Shown piece by piece: positions 46,441 to 55,544 of a stretch of 64,000 nt of DNA. The translations under genes were made by a program, and so were the position numbers. The notes under the pieces are model-generated. The model had not been told where the DNA came from, made no database searches, and saw nothing but the letters and a program-made list of their open reading frames with translations. The DNA is from Streptomyces megasporus (GTDB lineage Bacteria > Actinomycetota > Actinomycetes > Streptomycetales > Streptomycetaceae): positions 1 to 64,000 of the forward strand of contig NZ_JODL01000001.1 of NCBI RefSeq assembly GCF_000718985.1, written 5' to 3'. How positions within the stretch are numbered: the first letter of the stretch is position 1; the number at the start of each line of letters is the position of its first letter.

Positions 46441-47567
46441 CGGCGGCGGCTTCGGTGACCTCGACGGGCCCGACGGGGCCGGTCACGGCGGACTCGGCGC
46501 ACTCGGCGGACTCGACGGCCGGCGGCACGCCCACGGTCCAGCCCACGGCCCCGGACGTCCTGGAACGCTGCCGGCTTCTGGTGCGGCCCGTGCTGGAGAA
46601 GGCCGTCGAGCGGCTGCACCCGTGGCCCGCCGAGATGGCCGCGTACGCCCTGGGCTGGTGCGAGGTGGGCGGCGCGCCCGCCTCCGGCGCGACGGGCAAG
46701 GGACTGCGGCAGGCGCTGGCCGTGCTCGGTGCCGAGGCCGTCGGCGCCCCCGGCGAGGCGGGTGCGGCGGGCGCGGTCGCGGTGGAGTTGGTGCACACCT
46801 TCTCCCTCCTCCACGACGACATCATGGACGGCGACGCGACCCGGCGGCGCCGCCCCACGGTGTGGAAGGCGTACGGGACGGGCCCGGCGGTGCTGGCGGG
46901 CGACGCGCTGTTCGCCCTCGCGGTGGAGACGCTGGCCGGCGCGGAGGGCGTCCACGCTCCGGCGGCCGTCCGGCTGCTGGCGGCTTCCCTGACCGATCTG
47001 GTGCGAGGTCAGGCCGACGACCTGCTGTTCGAGTCGCGCCCCTGGCGGGGCCCCGAGGCGGTGCGGCCCGACGAGTACCGGGCGATGGCCGAGCACAAGA
47101 CGGGAGCCCTGCTGGGCTGCGCCGGCGCGCTGGGCGCCCTGCTCGCCGGGGCGCCCGAGGAGACCGTCGCGGCACTGGACCGGGCGGGCCGGCACTTGGG
47201 CGTCGCCTTCCAGATCGTGGACGACGTCCTGGGCGTCTGGGGCGACCCCCGCGTCACGGGAAAGCCCGCGCACGGCGACCTGCGCCGCCGTAAGAAGACG
47301 CTGCCGGTGCTGGCCGCCCTGAGCGCGGACAGCCCGGCCGCCCGGCGGCTCGCCGAACTCCTGGAGGCCGAGGACGCCCTCGATCCCGAGGGCGTCCGCA
47401 CGGCGGCCACGCTGATCGAGGAGGCGGGTGGCCGCTCGGCCGCGCGGGCCGAGGCACGCCACCGGCTCGCCGAGGCGCACGCCTGCCTGGAGTCGGTGCC
47501 GCTGGCCCCGCGACCGCTGGGCGACCTGCGGACGCTGCTGGACTTCCTGCCGCACCGCCGGATGTGA
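46437..47567 (+). CDS. Polyprenyl diphosphate synthase (trans-isoprenyl, GGPP-type)
   Basis: 376 residues. It condenses isopentenyl diphosphate with allylic diphosphates. The first Asp-rich motif is LLHDDIMDGD (127-131), with RRRRPTVW after it; the second is FQIVDDVLGVWGD (252-260), followed by KPAHGDLRRRKKT. GKGLRQAL near 88-95 is the diphosphate-binding start, although the usual GGKRxR is weakened to TGKGLR. Chain length cannot be read safely. About 40 Ser/Thr/Pro-rich residues precede the fold. GTG 46437 overlaps the TPR stop. No terpene cyclase is in the window; a methyltransferase is divergent. It may supply a membrane lipid, quinone or terpenoid precursor. Confidence 0.9.
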   Translation: MTAAASVTSTGPTGPVTADSAHSADSTAGGTPTVQPTAPDVLERCRLLVRPVLEKAVERLHPWPAEMAAYALGWCEVGGAPASGATGKGLRQALAVLGAEAVGAPGEAGAAGAVAVELVHTFSLLHDDIMDGDATRRRRPTVWKAYGTGPAVLAGDALFALAVETLAGAEGVHAPAAVRLLAASLTDLVRGQADDLLFESRPWRGPEAVRPDEYRAMAEHKTGALLGCAGALGALLAGAPEETVAALDRAGRHLGVAFQIVDDVLGVWGDPRVTGKPAHGDLRRRKKTLPVLAALSADSPAARRLAELLEAEDALDPEGVRTAATLIEEAGGRSAARAEARHRLAEAHACLESVPLAPRPLGDLRTLLDFLPHRRM

Positions 47568-47579
47568 GCCCGCGCCCTC

Positions 47580-48059
47580 TCACGCGACGGTCACGGACAC
47601 GGGTGAGGGCGGTGGCTCGCCCCAGGCCAGTTCGAACCAGACGGTCTTGCCGCCCGGTGCGCCCTTCTCCGCGAGGTCGCCGGCGTCCGGGCAGCCGCCC
47701 CACCGGTCGGCGAGCACGTCGAGGATCAGCAGCCCGCGTCCGCGCTCCCGGTCGGGCGGCGGTGGAGGCGAGACGGGCGAGGGGATCTTCGGATCGGCGT
47801 CCCACACGCTGACGCGGAGGACGGGGTAGAGCCACTGGAGCCGTACGGCGGGGGCGTGCTCGGCGTACCGGACGGAGTTGGTGGCCAACTCGGAGGTCAA
47901 CAACTCGGCGCGGTAGGCGAGTTCGTGGAGTCCGTGAGCGGTCAGCACGGCGCGCAGGGTGGTTCTGGCGACCCCGGGACCGCGCGGGTCGCGGGGGAAG
48001 CGCAGTTCGTACTCCCAAGGGTGGTCGAACGGGATCGGCGACAGAAGAGGCGTGCTCAC
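47580..48059 (-). CDS. ATP-binding protein of the RsbW/anti-sigma kinase-like family
   Basis: 159 residues. The HATPase_c fold shows the N box LLTSELATNSVRYAEHAP and the later VSVWDADPKIP and RGRGLLILDVLADRWG (G-box region). These stand-alone domains are very numerous in Streptomyces and often lie next to XRE/DUF397 genes, as here. GTG 48057-48059 has GGAGGA 6 nt upstream. It is divergent from the XRE regulator, and convergent with the polyprenyl synthase with only 12 bp between stops. Whether it binds a sigma factor is unknown. Confidence 0.85.
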   Translation of the reverse strand: MSTPLLSPIPFDHPWEYELRFPRDPRGPGVARTTLRAVLTAHGLHELAYRAELLTSELATNSVRYAEHAPAVRLQWLYPVLRVSVWDADPKIPSPVSPPPPPDRERGRGLLILDVLADRWGGCPDAGDLAEKGAPGGKTVWFELAWGEPPPSPVSVTVA

Positions 48060-48333
48060 GCGGTTCCTCCGGCGAGATGGGTGTCGATCGCGCCGTGCGA
48101 TCGCGTCACGGTGGGGGCACGGGGCGGTGGCCTGCCGTTTCGCCCTCCCGGACAGGACGAACGGTGCGCTTCCGCTGCGCGCTGGGCGGTACGGCGCGGT
48201 GGTGTGGTGCCTCACCGTAGAGGCATTTTCATAACCCGTGCTACCGAAGTAATCAGAACGAGTTAACCGTCGGTGATCTTGTGGACCGCCGCACCGACCG
48301 TCGGCAGACTGTGCGCGGACGAGGAGAGAGCAC
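48060..48333. other. 274-bp divergent region before the XRE regulator
   Basis: An AT-richer stretch at about 48225-48275 carries GGTTA twice on the minus strand (in CGGTTAACTCG and CGGGTTATG) about 30 bp apart. This is a plausible promoter/operator zone for the two divergent genes. Nothing else is recognised. Confidence 0.4.
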
Positions 48334-49185
48334 ATGGCACCACGACAGACCCCGACGGTCCTCCAACGCCGGTTCGGCGCCGAGTTGAGGCGGCTGCGCG
48401 AGGAAACCGGCATGTCCGCGGAGACCGCGGCCGGCCTGCTGGGGACGAGCCGGACGATGATCTCCAACATCGAAGCCGGACGTTTCGGAATCAGCGAGGA
48501 GCGTCTGCGCCGCCTGGCGAGCATCTACGAGTGCGCCGACCAGGCACTCGTGGACACCCTGGCCGGGATGACCGGAGGTCGGAGGGTGCACTGGTGGGAG
48601 GAGTACCGGGGCAAGATCCCGCCGGACTTCCTCGACGTGTCCGAGATCGAGCACTACGCGGTGCGATTGCGCACGGTCCAGACCGCTCACCTCCCGGGCC
48701 TGTTCCAGACCGAGGACCACGCGAGGGCGATCTTCGAACTCTTCGTTCCGCCGCTGCCGCGTCTCGAAGTGGAGCTGCGCGTGGCGCATCGCCTCGCGCG
48801 ACAGGCCGTGGTCACCGGCGACAGGGCGGTCCCCTACGTGGGCGTCATCCACGAGGCCGCGCTGAGGATGCGGTTCGGCGGCAGGAAGGCCACCCGAGCA
48901 CAGCTCAACCGCCTGCTGGAGGAGAGCGACCGCGACAACGTCACTTTCCTGGTGATCCCGTTCGAGGCCGGCGGGTTTCCGATGGCCGGGGACTCCGTTC
49001 TCTACGCGGAGGCACCGAACCCGCGCCTTGATACCGTGCACATGGACTCGCCCACCGGCGCGGTGTTCATCGACTCGCCAACGCAACTGGCCAACTTCCG
49101 AACCCGCTTGGACCTGATCGAGAAAGTCGCGCTGGCTCCCGAGGCGTCGAGGGACTTCATCAACGCGATCGTCAGAGACCTGTGA
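48334..49185 (+). CDS. XRE-family HTH regulator with DUF5753 sensor domain
   Basis: 283 residues. The N-terminal HTH reads FGAELRRLREETGMSAETAAGLLGTSRTMISNIEAGRFGISEERL (about 12-56). The rest is the DUF5753 domain, with the usual WWEEYRGKIPPDFLDVSEIEHYAVRLRTVQTAHLPGLFQTEDHARA and later PYVGVIHEAALRMRFGG. Such regulators are typically encoded just upstream of a DUF397 protein, as here, and some (BldB/WhiJ-like systems) act in development. ATG 48334 was used. Codon bias is slightly weaker than in the core genes. It is divergent from the ATP-binding protein. Confidence 0.92.
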   Translation: MAPRQTPTVLQRRFGAELRRLREETGMSAETAAGLLGTSRTMISNIEAGRFGISEERLRRLASIYECADQALVDTLAGMTGGRRVHWWEEYRGKIPPDFLDVSEIEHYAVRLRTVQTAHLPGLFQTEDHARAIFELFVPPLPRLEVELRVAHRLARQAVVTGDRAVPYVGVIHEAALRMRFGGRKATRAQLNRLLEESDRDNVTFLVIPFEAGGFPMAGDSVLYAEAPNPRLDTVHMDSPTGAVFIDSPTQLANFRTRLDLIEKVALAPEASRDFINAIVRDL

Positions 49186-49197
49186 GAGGTGCCGGCC

Positions 49198-49395
49198 ATG
49201 CCCGAACTCGTGTGGACCAAGTCGTCCTTCTCCGAAGCGGGCGGCAACAACTGCGTGGAGGTGGCCGCCGACGGCGACGGCATAGCCATACGCGAGAGCA
49301 CCGACCCCGCCCGCGCCCTCACCGCCGACCGCGCCGCCTTCCGCGCTCTCCTGCGAGGGGTGAAGGATGGAGCCTTCGACCGTCTCGCGGAGTAG
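49198..49395 (+). CDS. DUF397 (BldB/WhiJ-partner type) small protein
   Basis: 65 residues, MPELVWTKSSFSEAGGNNCVEVAADGDGIAIRES, with the DUF397 hallmarks W-x-KSS-S---GNNCVEVA and a C-terminal FRALLRGVKDGAFD. GAGAGG lies 8 nt before ATG 49198; an in-frame GTG at 49189 is possible. It follows the XRE gene by 12 bp and is surely co-transcribed. DUF397 proteins are thought to modulate their partner HTH protein; they are not classical toxins. Confidence 0.93.
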   Translation: MPELVWTKSSFSEAGGNNCVEVAADGDGIAIRESTDPARALTADRAAFRALLRGVKDGAFDRLAE

Positions 49396-49515
49396 TGCCC
49401 CGGCACGACCGGTGACGGCGACCGCCGAACTCGGGATGACCCACACGGCGGACGGCCCACCGTGAGAACGCCCCCGCTCCCGTACCACTCCAGCACCAAG
49501 GAATCGGGCGAAACG

Positions 49516-49533
49516 CCATAAATCCACTTATGG
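49516..49533. promoter_or_regulatory. Inverted repeat CCATAA-N6-TTATGG before the oxidoreductase gene
   Basis: Perfect 6-bp arms at 49516-49521 and 49528-49533, ending 8 bp before the ATG at 49542. Position over the expected promoter/initiation region fits a repressor operator. It also bears on the start choice, since an upstream ATG at 49530 lies inside the repeat. Confidence 0.6.
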
Positions 49534-49541
49534 TGGTCTCC

Positions 49542-50486
49542 ATGCGTGCCCTGACACTGGACTCCGTCCCCTCCACCCCGGCCGTGACCGAGGTCGAGAC
49601 GCCCCGTCCCGAGGCGGGCGAACTGCTGGTGCGGGTGGCCGCCGCCTCCCTCAACGGTCTCGACGCCGAGACCGCCGCGGGCACGTTCCTGGAGGTGGAG
49701 AAGCACCGCTTCCCCCTGGTGCTCGGCAAGGACTTCGTCGGCACCGTCGACGCCCTGGGCGCGGGCGTGCGGGGCTTCCAGGTCGGGGACGCGGTCTTCG
49801 GGGTGGTGACGAAGCCGTTCGAGGGCGCCGGCTCGCTCGCCGAGTACGGGACCGTGTCCGCCGACTACGGCGTCACCCACGTCCCGGCCGGTCTGGCCGC
49901 GGCGGACGCGGCGGCGCTGGGTCTGGCCGGTACCGCCGCCTGGGACTGCGTGACCGCCGTGGCCGTGCGACCGGGTGAGACGCTGCTGATCTCGGGGGCG
50001 TCGGGCGGCGTCGGGACGTTCGCCGTGCAGTACGCGGCGGCGCGCGGCGCGAAGCTGATCGCGACCGCCCGGCCGGGCGCCGAGAGCGAGTTCATCACCT
50101 CCCTGACGGACGCGGACGCGGAGCTGCGTCTGATCGACTACACCGACGACGTGGCCTGGCAGGTCCGCGAGGCCGCCCCGAAGGGCGTGGACACGGCGTT
50201 GCACCTGGCCGGCGACGGCCTGCTGCTGGCCAGTCTGCTGCGCGCGGGCGGACGGATCGCCTCCACGCTCGGCCTGGGTCCGGACAACGTCGGGGACCAG
50301 TCCGTCACCGCGCACGCGGTGGTGGCGCGGCCGAACAGGGCGACGCTGGACCGGCTGGCCGCCGACGTGGCCTCGGGCACGATCCGGGTCCCGGTGACCG
50401 CCACCTATCCCCTGGACCGGGCCGTCGAGGCGTTCGAGGCCTTCACCGCGGGCGCGATGGGCAAGATCGTCGTCACCATGGTCTGA
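49542..50486 (+). CDS. Medium-chain quinone oxidoreductase / zinc-type alcohol dehydrogenase-like protein
   Basis: 314 residues. GroES-like N-terminal domain (LLVRVAAASLNGLDAETAAG, VLGKDFVGTVDALGAGV) followed by a Rossmann domain (LLISGASGGVGTFAVQYAAARGAKLIATA). The zinc-binding cysteines are missing, which places it with NADPH:quinone reductase-like MDR proteins. It ends AFTAGAMGKIVVTMV. ATG 49542 was chosen over ATG 49530 because the latter lies in the inverted repeat. It is convergent with the SDR at 50667. Confidence 0.88.
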   Translation: MRALTLDSVPSTPAVTEVETPRPEAGELLVRVAAASLNGLDAETAAGTFLEVEKHRFPLVLGKDFVGTVDALGAGVRGFQVGDAVFGVVTKPFEGAGSLAEYGTVSADYGVTHVPAGLAAADAAALGLAGTAAWDCVTAVAVRPGETLLISGASGGVGTFAVQYAAARGAKLIATARPGAESEFITSLTDADAELRLIDYTDDVAWQVREAAPKGVDTALHLAGDGLLLASLLRAGGRIASTLGLGPDNVGDQSVTAHAVVARPNRATLDRLAADVASGTIRVPVTATYPLDRAVEAFEAFTAGAMGKIVVTMV

Positions 50487-50666
50487 TTCGCCACCCCGGC
50501 CCGACGGTCAGGGCGATGGGCCGTCGCCCCACCGTCGGGAGCCCCGGCACGGTGACGAGTCAGGGCGGCCCTCGGGAGTGTCCGAACGGACATCGGCGGC
50601 AACCACTGACCCGGATCATGGTCCGGCCGTGGCCGCAAGGGCGTCGACGCGGTCCGCGGGACCTTG

Positions 50667-51488
50667 TCAGCCCGGGGCGATCCGGCTGAGGTGCTCCCAG
50701 GACCGGTACAGATCCGCTTGGGCCCGGCCCATCTCCAAGACGTGATCGAAGGACCGGCTGCCGACGATCAGCCGTCGGGGCGGGTCCGGCAGTGCGGCCA
50801 GCTCCATGATGACCGGAGCGGCGGTGACCGGCTCCGGGGCGACGGCGTCGCCCCACATCGCCTCCATCTCGGTGCGCAGGGGCTGATACCACTCCAGGGG
50901 TTCGGTGGTCGTGGTGCCGGTGGTGAACAGGCCGGTGTCGTAGCCGCCCATCTGCACGACGGTGACCTTGATGCCGAACCCTTCGACCTCCATCGCCAGC
51001 GCCTCGCTGACCGAGTCCAGCGCGGCCTTGCCCGCGCCGTAGAAGCCGACGGTGGCCATGCCGCCGCCGCTGCCCATCGAGGTGATCTGGAGGAGCCGTC
51101 CCCCGCCTTGGGCGCGCAGGTGCGGAAGGACCGCCTGAGCCACCCACACGGCGCCGAAGAAGTTCACATCCATGTGCGCCCGGATCTGCTCCTCCGTGGC
51201 TTCCTCCACCATGCCGTAAAGCATCACACCGGCGTTGTTGACGACGACGTCCAGCCTGCCGAACGCGGCTGCCGCCCGCTCCACCCCGTCGAACACGCCC
51301 TGACGGTCGGCGACGTCCAACGGAAGCGGGACCAGGCGGCCGGGATACTTCTCGGTCAGCTCCTCCAGGGGCTCGACGTCGCGGGCGGCGGCCACCACTC
51401 GATCGCCGCCCGCCAAGGCGGCCTCGGCGAAAGCCCTGCCCAGGCCGCGGGATGCGCCGGTGATGAGCCAGACTCTTGCGTTCGTCAT
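50667..51488 (-). CDS. Short-chain dehydrogenase/reductase regulated by a divergent TetR protein (inferred)
   Basis: 273 residues. Cofactor motif TGASRGLG (10-17), Arg in AAARDVEPL suggesting NADPH, NNAG near 87, Ser in LLQITSMGSGGGM and YGAGK as the YxxxK. It belongs to the classical SDR group; the substrate is unknown. It is divergent from a TetR regulator with 115 bp between starts carrying two 20-bp direct repeats. This arrangement usually means the TetR protein represses both genes and an inducer related to the SDR substrate relieves it. The 180-bp gap to 50486 holds small inverted repeats (50579-50592, 50611-50626) that might end both convergent transcripts. Confidence 0.9.
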   Translation of the reverse strand: MTNARVWLITGASRGLGRAFAEAALAGGDRVVAAARDVEPLEELTEKYPGRLVPLPLDVADRQGVFDGVERAAAAFGRLDVVVNNAGVMLYGMVEEATEEQIRAHMDVNFFGAVWVAQAVLPHLRAQGGGRLLQITSMGSGGGMATVGFYGAGKAALDSVSEALAMEVEGFGIKVTVVQMGGYDTGLFTTGTTTTEPLEWYQPLRTEMEAMWGDAVAPEPVTAAPVIMELAALPDPPRRLIVGSRSFDHVLEMGRAQADLYRSWEHLSRIAPG

Positions 51489-51512
51489 GACATCTCACTC
51501 TCAGTAAAGAAA

Positions 51513-51585
51513 ACGGCTCGTCTCGGTTCGTTGCGACTCTAGGGCATCACTCGAAGCCTTGCAATACGGACCGTCTCGTTTTGTT
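51513..51585. promoter_or_regulatory. Two 20-bp direct repeats between SDR and TetR genes
   Basis: The segments 51513-51532 and 51566-51585 are 16 of 20 identical and share the core CGTCTCG followed by a T-rich end. They are 53 bp apart, about five helical turns. The second begins with the inverted repeat ACGG-A-CCGT. They probably bind the TetR protein. Confidence 0.65.
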
Positions 51586-51603
51586 CAGGGGTAGGCTGGG
51601 CGC

Positions 51604-52203
51604 ATGTCGAACACGAAGGGTCCGGACCACTCCCGGCGCAGAGAACGGTCCCGGCAGGCGATCCTCGCGGCCACCCGCGCCCTGGTCGCGGAGGAGGCGT
51701 ACGAGAAGGTCACGATCGAGGCCATCGCCGCCCGTGCCGGCGTCGGCAAGCAGACGATCTATCGGCGGTGGCCGTCGAAGAGCGCGGTCGTCTTCGCCGC
51801 CCTGCTGGCACTGAGTGAGGATGCGGACGGGCAGTCGGTCGCGCTGCCGGACACGGGCGACCTGGAGGCCGACCTCAAGCTCGTCATGCGTGCCACGGTG
51901 GAGGAGTTCGCCGACCCGTCCTTCGACAGGCTGATCCGGGCCCTCAACACCGAGATCGCCAACGATGCAGCGCTGGCGGCCGAGTACCGCGAGAAGCTGG
52001 CCCGGCCGCTGGACGAGGTGAAGAAAGCGCGCTTGCGCAGCGCTCAGAAGGCCGGCCAACTCGACGCCGACGCCGACCTCGACCTGGTCCTCGAAGTGCT
52101 CTACGCCCCCCTCTTCCAGCGGTGGCTGCACCGCAGCGGTCCACTGACCGCCGCATACGCCGACTCACTTGTCGACGCGACTCTCAGGGCTTTCGGCCCC
52201 TGA
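51604..52203 (+). CDS. TetR/AcrR-family transcriptional regulator
   Basis: 199 residues. N-terminal HTH: RQAILAATRALVAEEAYEKVTIEAIAARAGVGKQTIYRRWPSKSAVV (about 17-62), typical of TetR with the IYRRWPSK end. The C-terminal ligand domain resembles the TetR_C_11/16 type (ADPSFDRLIRALNTEI, VLYAPLFQRWLHRSGPL). It is divergent from the SDR gene and most likely its repressor. The 158 bp to mnmA hold no strong terminator that I can see. Confidence 0.93.
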   Translation: MSNTKGPDHSRRRERSRQAILAATRALVAEEAYEKVTIEAIAARAGVGKQTIYRRWPSKSAVVFAALLALSEDADGQSVALPDTGDLEADLKLVMRATVEEFADPSFDRLIRALNTEIANDAALAAEYREKLARPLDEVKKARLRSAQKAGQLDADADLDLVLEVLYAPLFQRWLHRSGPLTAAYADSLVDATLRAFGP

Positions 52204-52361
52204 ACGGGAGTGCGTCCACACCCGCGGAGCTCGGCCCGGTCGGCTCGGCCGTCCTCCTCGCGAGACGGTTCTCCGGCGACCGCCTCGGGCTTGTCTGTAC
52301 GGGTCACCCGCGCCGGACAGCCCAAGACCCCGCTCGGGACAGCGCTACAGGAACGTCGGAT

Positions 52362-53516
52362 TCAACTGACGGCAACCTTGCCCCGACGCTCGGTGGTGGC
52401 GATGGTGGCCGAGCCGACGACGCGGGTGCCGTCGTAGAGGACGATCGCCTGCCCCGGGGCGACGCCGCGGACCGGCTCGGTGAAGGTCACCCGCAGCTCG
52501 GGGCCGTCCGAGCCGTCCACCGGCTCCGCCGTCACCGGCGTCTCGCCGCCGTGGGCGCGGAGCTGGGCGGTGTAGGCGCCGGGGCCGGTGGGCGGGGCGC
52601 CGCACCAGCGGGGGCGGATGGCGGTCAGGGCGACCACGTCCAGGGAGGAGGCCGGGCCGACGGTGACGGTGTTGTCCACCGGGGAGATGTCCAGGACGTA
52701 GCGCGGCTTGCCGTCGGGGGCCGGGTGGCCGATGCGCAGCCCCTTGCGCTGCCCGACGGTGAAGCCGTACGCGCCGGAGTGGGTGCCGAGCCTGTTGCCG
52801 TCCTCGTCGACGATGTCGCCCTCGGCAGTGCCCAGGTGCCTGGCCAGGAAGCCCTGGGTGTCGCCGTCGGCGATGAAGCAGATGTCGTGGCTGTCGGGCT
52901 TGCGGGCCACGGCCAGCCCGCGGCGCTCGGCCTCGGCGCGGATCTCCTCCTTGGTGGTGGGGGTGTCGCCGAGGGGGAACATGGCGTGGGCGAGCTGCTT
53001 GTCGTCGAGCACGCCCAGGACGTAGCTCTGGTCCTTGGCCAGGTCCGCGGCGCGGTGCAGCTCGCGGGTGCCGTCCTCCCGGACCACGACGGTGGCGTAG
53101 TGGCCGGTGCACACCGCGTCGAAGCCCAGCGCCAGGGCCTTGTCCAGCAGCGCCGCGAACTTGATCTTCTCGTTGCAGCGCAGGCACGGGTTGGGCGTGC
53201 GGCCCGCCTCGTACTCGGCGATGAAGTCCTCCACCACGTCTTGGCGGAAGCGGTCGGCGAGGTCCCACACGTAGAAGGGGATGCCGATGACGTCGGCGGC
53301 GCGGCGGGCGTCGCGGGAGTCCTCGATCGTGCAGCAGCCGCGGGCTCCGGTGCGGAAGGACTGCGGGTTCGCCGACAGGGCGAGGTGGACGCCGGTGACG
53401 TCGTGGCCCGCTTCCACCGCACGGGCGGCGGCGACGGCGGAGTCGACCCCACCGGACATGGCGGCGAGGACGCGGAGGCGGGGCGCGGGGTTCGGCGCGT
53501 GCGGCGTGTCAGTCAT
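52362..53516 (-). CDS. mnmA: tRNA-specific 2-thiouridylase
   Basis: 384 residues. It thiolates U34 of tRNA Lys/Glu/Gln using sulfur relayed from a cysteine desulfurase. PP-loop [14 protein letters not shown] (about 18-31), catalytic Cys in [12 protein letters not shown] and second Cys in [16 protein letters not shown], and the late [12 protein letters not shown] are all present. An extra [22 protein letters not shown] segment is normal for the actinobacterial form. ATG 53514-53516. The cysteine desulfurase gene lies 0.8 kb away on the same strand, with only a plus-strand amidase gene between, which fits a shared sulfur pathway. Confidence 0.97.
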   Translation of the reverse strand: MTDTPHAPNPAPRLRVLAAMSGGVDSAVAAARAVEAGHDVTGVHLALSANPQSFRTGARGCCTIEDSRDARRAADVIGIPFYVWDLADRFRQDVVEDFIAEYEAGRTPNPCLRCNEKIKFAALLDKALALGFDAVCTGHYATVVVREDGTRELHRAADLAKDQSYVLGVLDDKQLAHAMFPLGDTPTTKEEIRAEAERRGLAVARKPDSHDICFIADGDTQGFLARHLGTAEGDIVDEDGNRLGTHSGAYGFTVGQRKGLRIGHPAPDGKPRYVLDISPVDNTVTVGPASSLDVVALTAIRPRWCGAPPTGPGAYTAQLRAHGGETPVTAEPVDGSDGPELRVTFTEPVRGVAPGQAIVLYDGTRVVGSATIATTERRGKVAVS

Positions 53517-53588
53517 AGCGTTCCCAGGGTACGGGGCCGTGCGCGGCCCGGTGGAACCGTACGGGTGTTCCCGAGCGTTGTGCGGGCC

Positions 53589-54284
53589 GTGAGCGATTCA
53601 GAGGCCCGGGGTGGGCGAGCGGCGGCGCGGAAGGCCCGGACGGAGCGGCCGGTCGGTCGTCGCGCCCTGTTGATCGGCGGTGCGGCGGTGGGGCTGGGCG
53701 CCGTCGGCTACGCGGCCCGCGACGAGCTGTCCCGGACGTGGTGGCGGGTGCCGGGGGTGGACCGGCCGCGGAAGGAGGGCGAGGTGGACCATCCGGGCGC
53801 GGAGTGGATACCGGCGTCCGACGCGAACTGGCGGCGCGCCGACCGGCCCTACGACTACACCATCGACCGGGTGGTGATCCACGTCATCCAGGGCGGCTAC
53901 GACGTGGCCCTGAAGGTCTTCCAGGACCCCTCCCACGGTGCCGCCACCCACTACGTGGTGCGGACCTCCGACGGGCACGTGGCGCAGATGGTGCGGGAGT
54001 TGGACGTGGCGTACCACGCGGGCAACCGCGCGTACAACGAGCGCAGCATCGGCATCGAGCACGAGGGCTTCGTGGACCGCGCCGAGACCATCACCGACGC
54101 CACCTATCGCGCGTCGGCCGAGCTGACCGCCGGGATATGCGACCGGTACGGCCTGCCCAGGGACCGGAAGCACATCGTCGGCCACGTCGAGGTGCCCGGC
54201 GCCGACCACACCGACCCCGGCCCGCACTGGGACTGGGACCGCTACCTGCGGATGGTCCGGGACGTCCCCGTCCGCACCGCGTGA
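53589..54284 (+). CDS. N-acetylmuramoyl-L-alanine amidase, exported (Tat-like signal)
   Basis: 231 residues. Residues 24-43 ([20 protein letters not shown]) form a twin-arginine-type signal or anchor. The Amidase_2 domain follows: zinc His in [46 protein letters not shown], and the late [19 protein letters not shown] with His and Asp. It cleaves the lactyl-Ala bond in peptidoglycan. The start is uncertain: GTG 53589 gives a compact signal, and a GTG 24 nt upstream (53565) is in frame; neither has a strong ribosome site. It is divergent from mnmA and convergent with the cysteine desulfurase. Confidence 0.88.
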   Translation: MSDSEARGGRAAARKARTERPVGRRALLIGGAAVGLGAVGYAARDELSRTWWRVPGVDRPRKEGEVDHPGAEWIPASDANWRRADRPYDYTIDRVVIHVIQGGYDVALKVFQDPSHGAATHYVVRTSDGHVAQMVRELDVAYHAGNRAYNERSIGIEHEGFVDRAETITDATYRASAELTAGICDRYGLPRDRKHIVGHVEVPGADHTDPGPHWDWDRYLRMVRDVPVRTA

Positions 54285-54307
54285 CGGCACGGCCCGGGGC
54301 CGTGCCG
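54285..54307. terminator. Bidirectional terminator between amidase and cysteine desulfurase
   Basis: CGGCACGGCC (54285-54294) and GGCCGTGCCG (54298-54307) pair perfectly around CGG. It begins at the base after the amidase stop codon and lies 31 bp from the convergent desulfurase stop. Confidence 0.8.
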
Positions 54308-54337
54308 CTCGCACCGCTCCGGGCCGGTTCGGCCGGT

Positions 54338-55507
54338 TCAGCTCAGTCCGGCGCTGCGGGCCCGCTCCACGGCCGGGCCGATGGCGGCGGCCACCGCGTC
54401 CACGTCGGCCTTGGTGGAGGTGTGGCCGAAGGAGAAGCGCAGGGTGCCGCGGGCCAGGTCCGGTTCGGTGCCCGTGGCCAGCACCACGTGGCTGGGCTGG
54501 GCGACTCCGGCGGTGCAGGCCGAGCCCGTGGAGCACTCGATGCCCTGGGCGTCGAGGAGGAGCAGCAGGGAGTCGCCCTCGCAGCCGGGGAAGGCGAAGT
54601 GCGCGTTGGCGGGCAGCCGCCCGTCCGGGTCGGGGTCGCCGCCGAGGACAACGTCGGGCACCGCCTCGCGCACGGCCTCGATCAGCGCGTCGCGCAGCGC
54701 GCCGATCTCCCGGGCGAACTCCTCGCGGCGCTCGACGGCGATCCGCGCGGCGACCGCGAAGGCGGCGACGGCGGGGACGTCGAGGGTGCCGGAGCGGACG
54801 TCGCGCTCCTGGCCGCCGCCGTGCAGCAGCGGGGTGGGCGCCCACTCGCGGCCCAGCAGCAGCGCCCCGATGCCGTAGGGGCCGCCGATCTTGTGGCCGC
54901 TGACGCTCATCGCGGCCAGTCCGGAGGCCGCGAAGTCCACGGGTACCTGGCCGACGGCCTGGACGGCGTCCGCGTGCAGGGGGACGCCGGCCTCCCGTGC
55001 CACGGCGGCGAGTTCGGCGACGGGCTGGAGGGTGCCGATCTCGTTGTTCGCCCACATCACGGTGGCCAACGCCACGTCGTCGGGGTTCCGTCCGATGGCC
55101 TCGCGCAGCGCGTCGGGGTGGACCCGTCCCAGGGAGTCGACCGGGAGCCACTCGACGTGGGCGTCCTCGTGGTCGGCGAGCCAGTGGACGGCGTCGAGCA
55201 CCGCGTGGTGTTCGACGGGGCTGGCCAGGACGCGCCTGCGGGCCGGATCGCCGGCGCGTCGCGCCCAGTACAGGCCCTTGACGGCGAGGTTGTCGGCCTC
55301 GGTGCCGCCGGAGGTGAGGACGACCTCGCTCGGCCGTGCCCCCAGTGCGGCGGCGAGCGTCTCGCGGGCCTCCTCCACGGTGCGCCGGGCCCGCCGCCCC
55401 GCCGCGTGGAGGGAGGAGGCGTTGCCGGTGAGACCGAGCTGGGCGGTCATCGCCTGCACCGCCTCCGGGAGCATGGGGGTGGTGGCGGCGTGGTCGAGGT
55501 AGGCCAT
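54338..55507 (-). CDS. Cysteine desulfurase (NifS/IscS class)
   Basis: 389 residues. This PLP enzyme removes sulfur from cysteine for tRNA thiolation and Fe-S clusters. [11 protein letters not shown] at the start, [23 protein letters not shown], the PLP-Lys in [18 protein letters not shown] (about 205) and the sulfur-carrying Cys in [13 protein letters not shown] (about 325) are present, with the longer active-site loop of class I NifS-like enzymes. ATG 55505-55507. Its neighbour mnmA needs such a sulfur donor, so it is probably the partner. Confidence 0.95.
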   Translation of the reverse strand: MAYLDHAATTPMLPEAVQAMTAQLGLTGNASSLHAAGRRARRTVEEARETLAAALGARPSEVVLTSGGTEADNLAVKGLYWARRAGDPARRRVLASPVEHHAVLDAVHWLADHEDAHVEWLPVDSLGRVHPDALREAIGRNPDDVALATVMWANNEIGTLQPVAELAAVAREAGVPLHADAVQAVGQVPVDFAASGLAAMSVSGHKIGGPYGIGALLLGREWAPTPLLHGGGQERDVRSGTLDVPAVAAFAVAARIAVERREEFAREIGALRDALIEAVREAVPDVVLGGDPDPDGRLPANAHFAFPGCEGDSLLLLLDAQGIECSTGSACTAGVAQPSHVVLATGTEPDLARGTLRFSFGHTSTKADVDAVAAAIGPAVERARSAGLS

Positions 55508-55544
55508 GGTTCCCCGATTCTACGAGCCGCCCCGGGGAACGCGG

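Noticed and set aside
49198..49395. XRE/DUF397 pair as a toxin-antitoxin system
   Set aside because: The family is better explained as regulator plus partner; no toxin fold or toxin-like motif is present.
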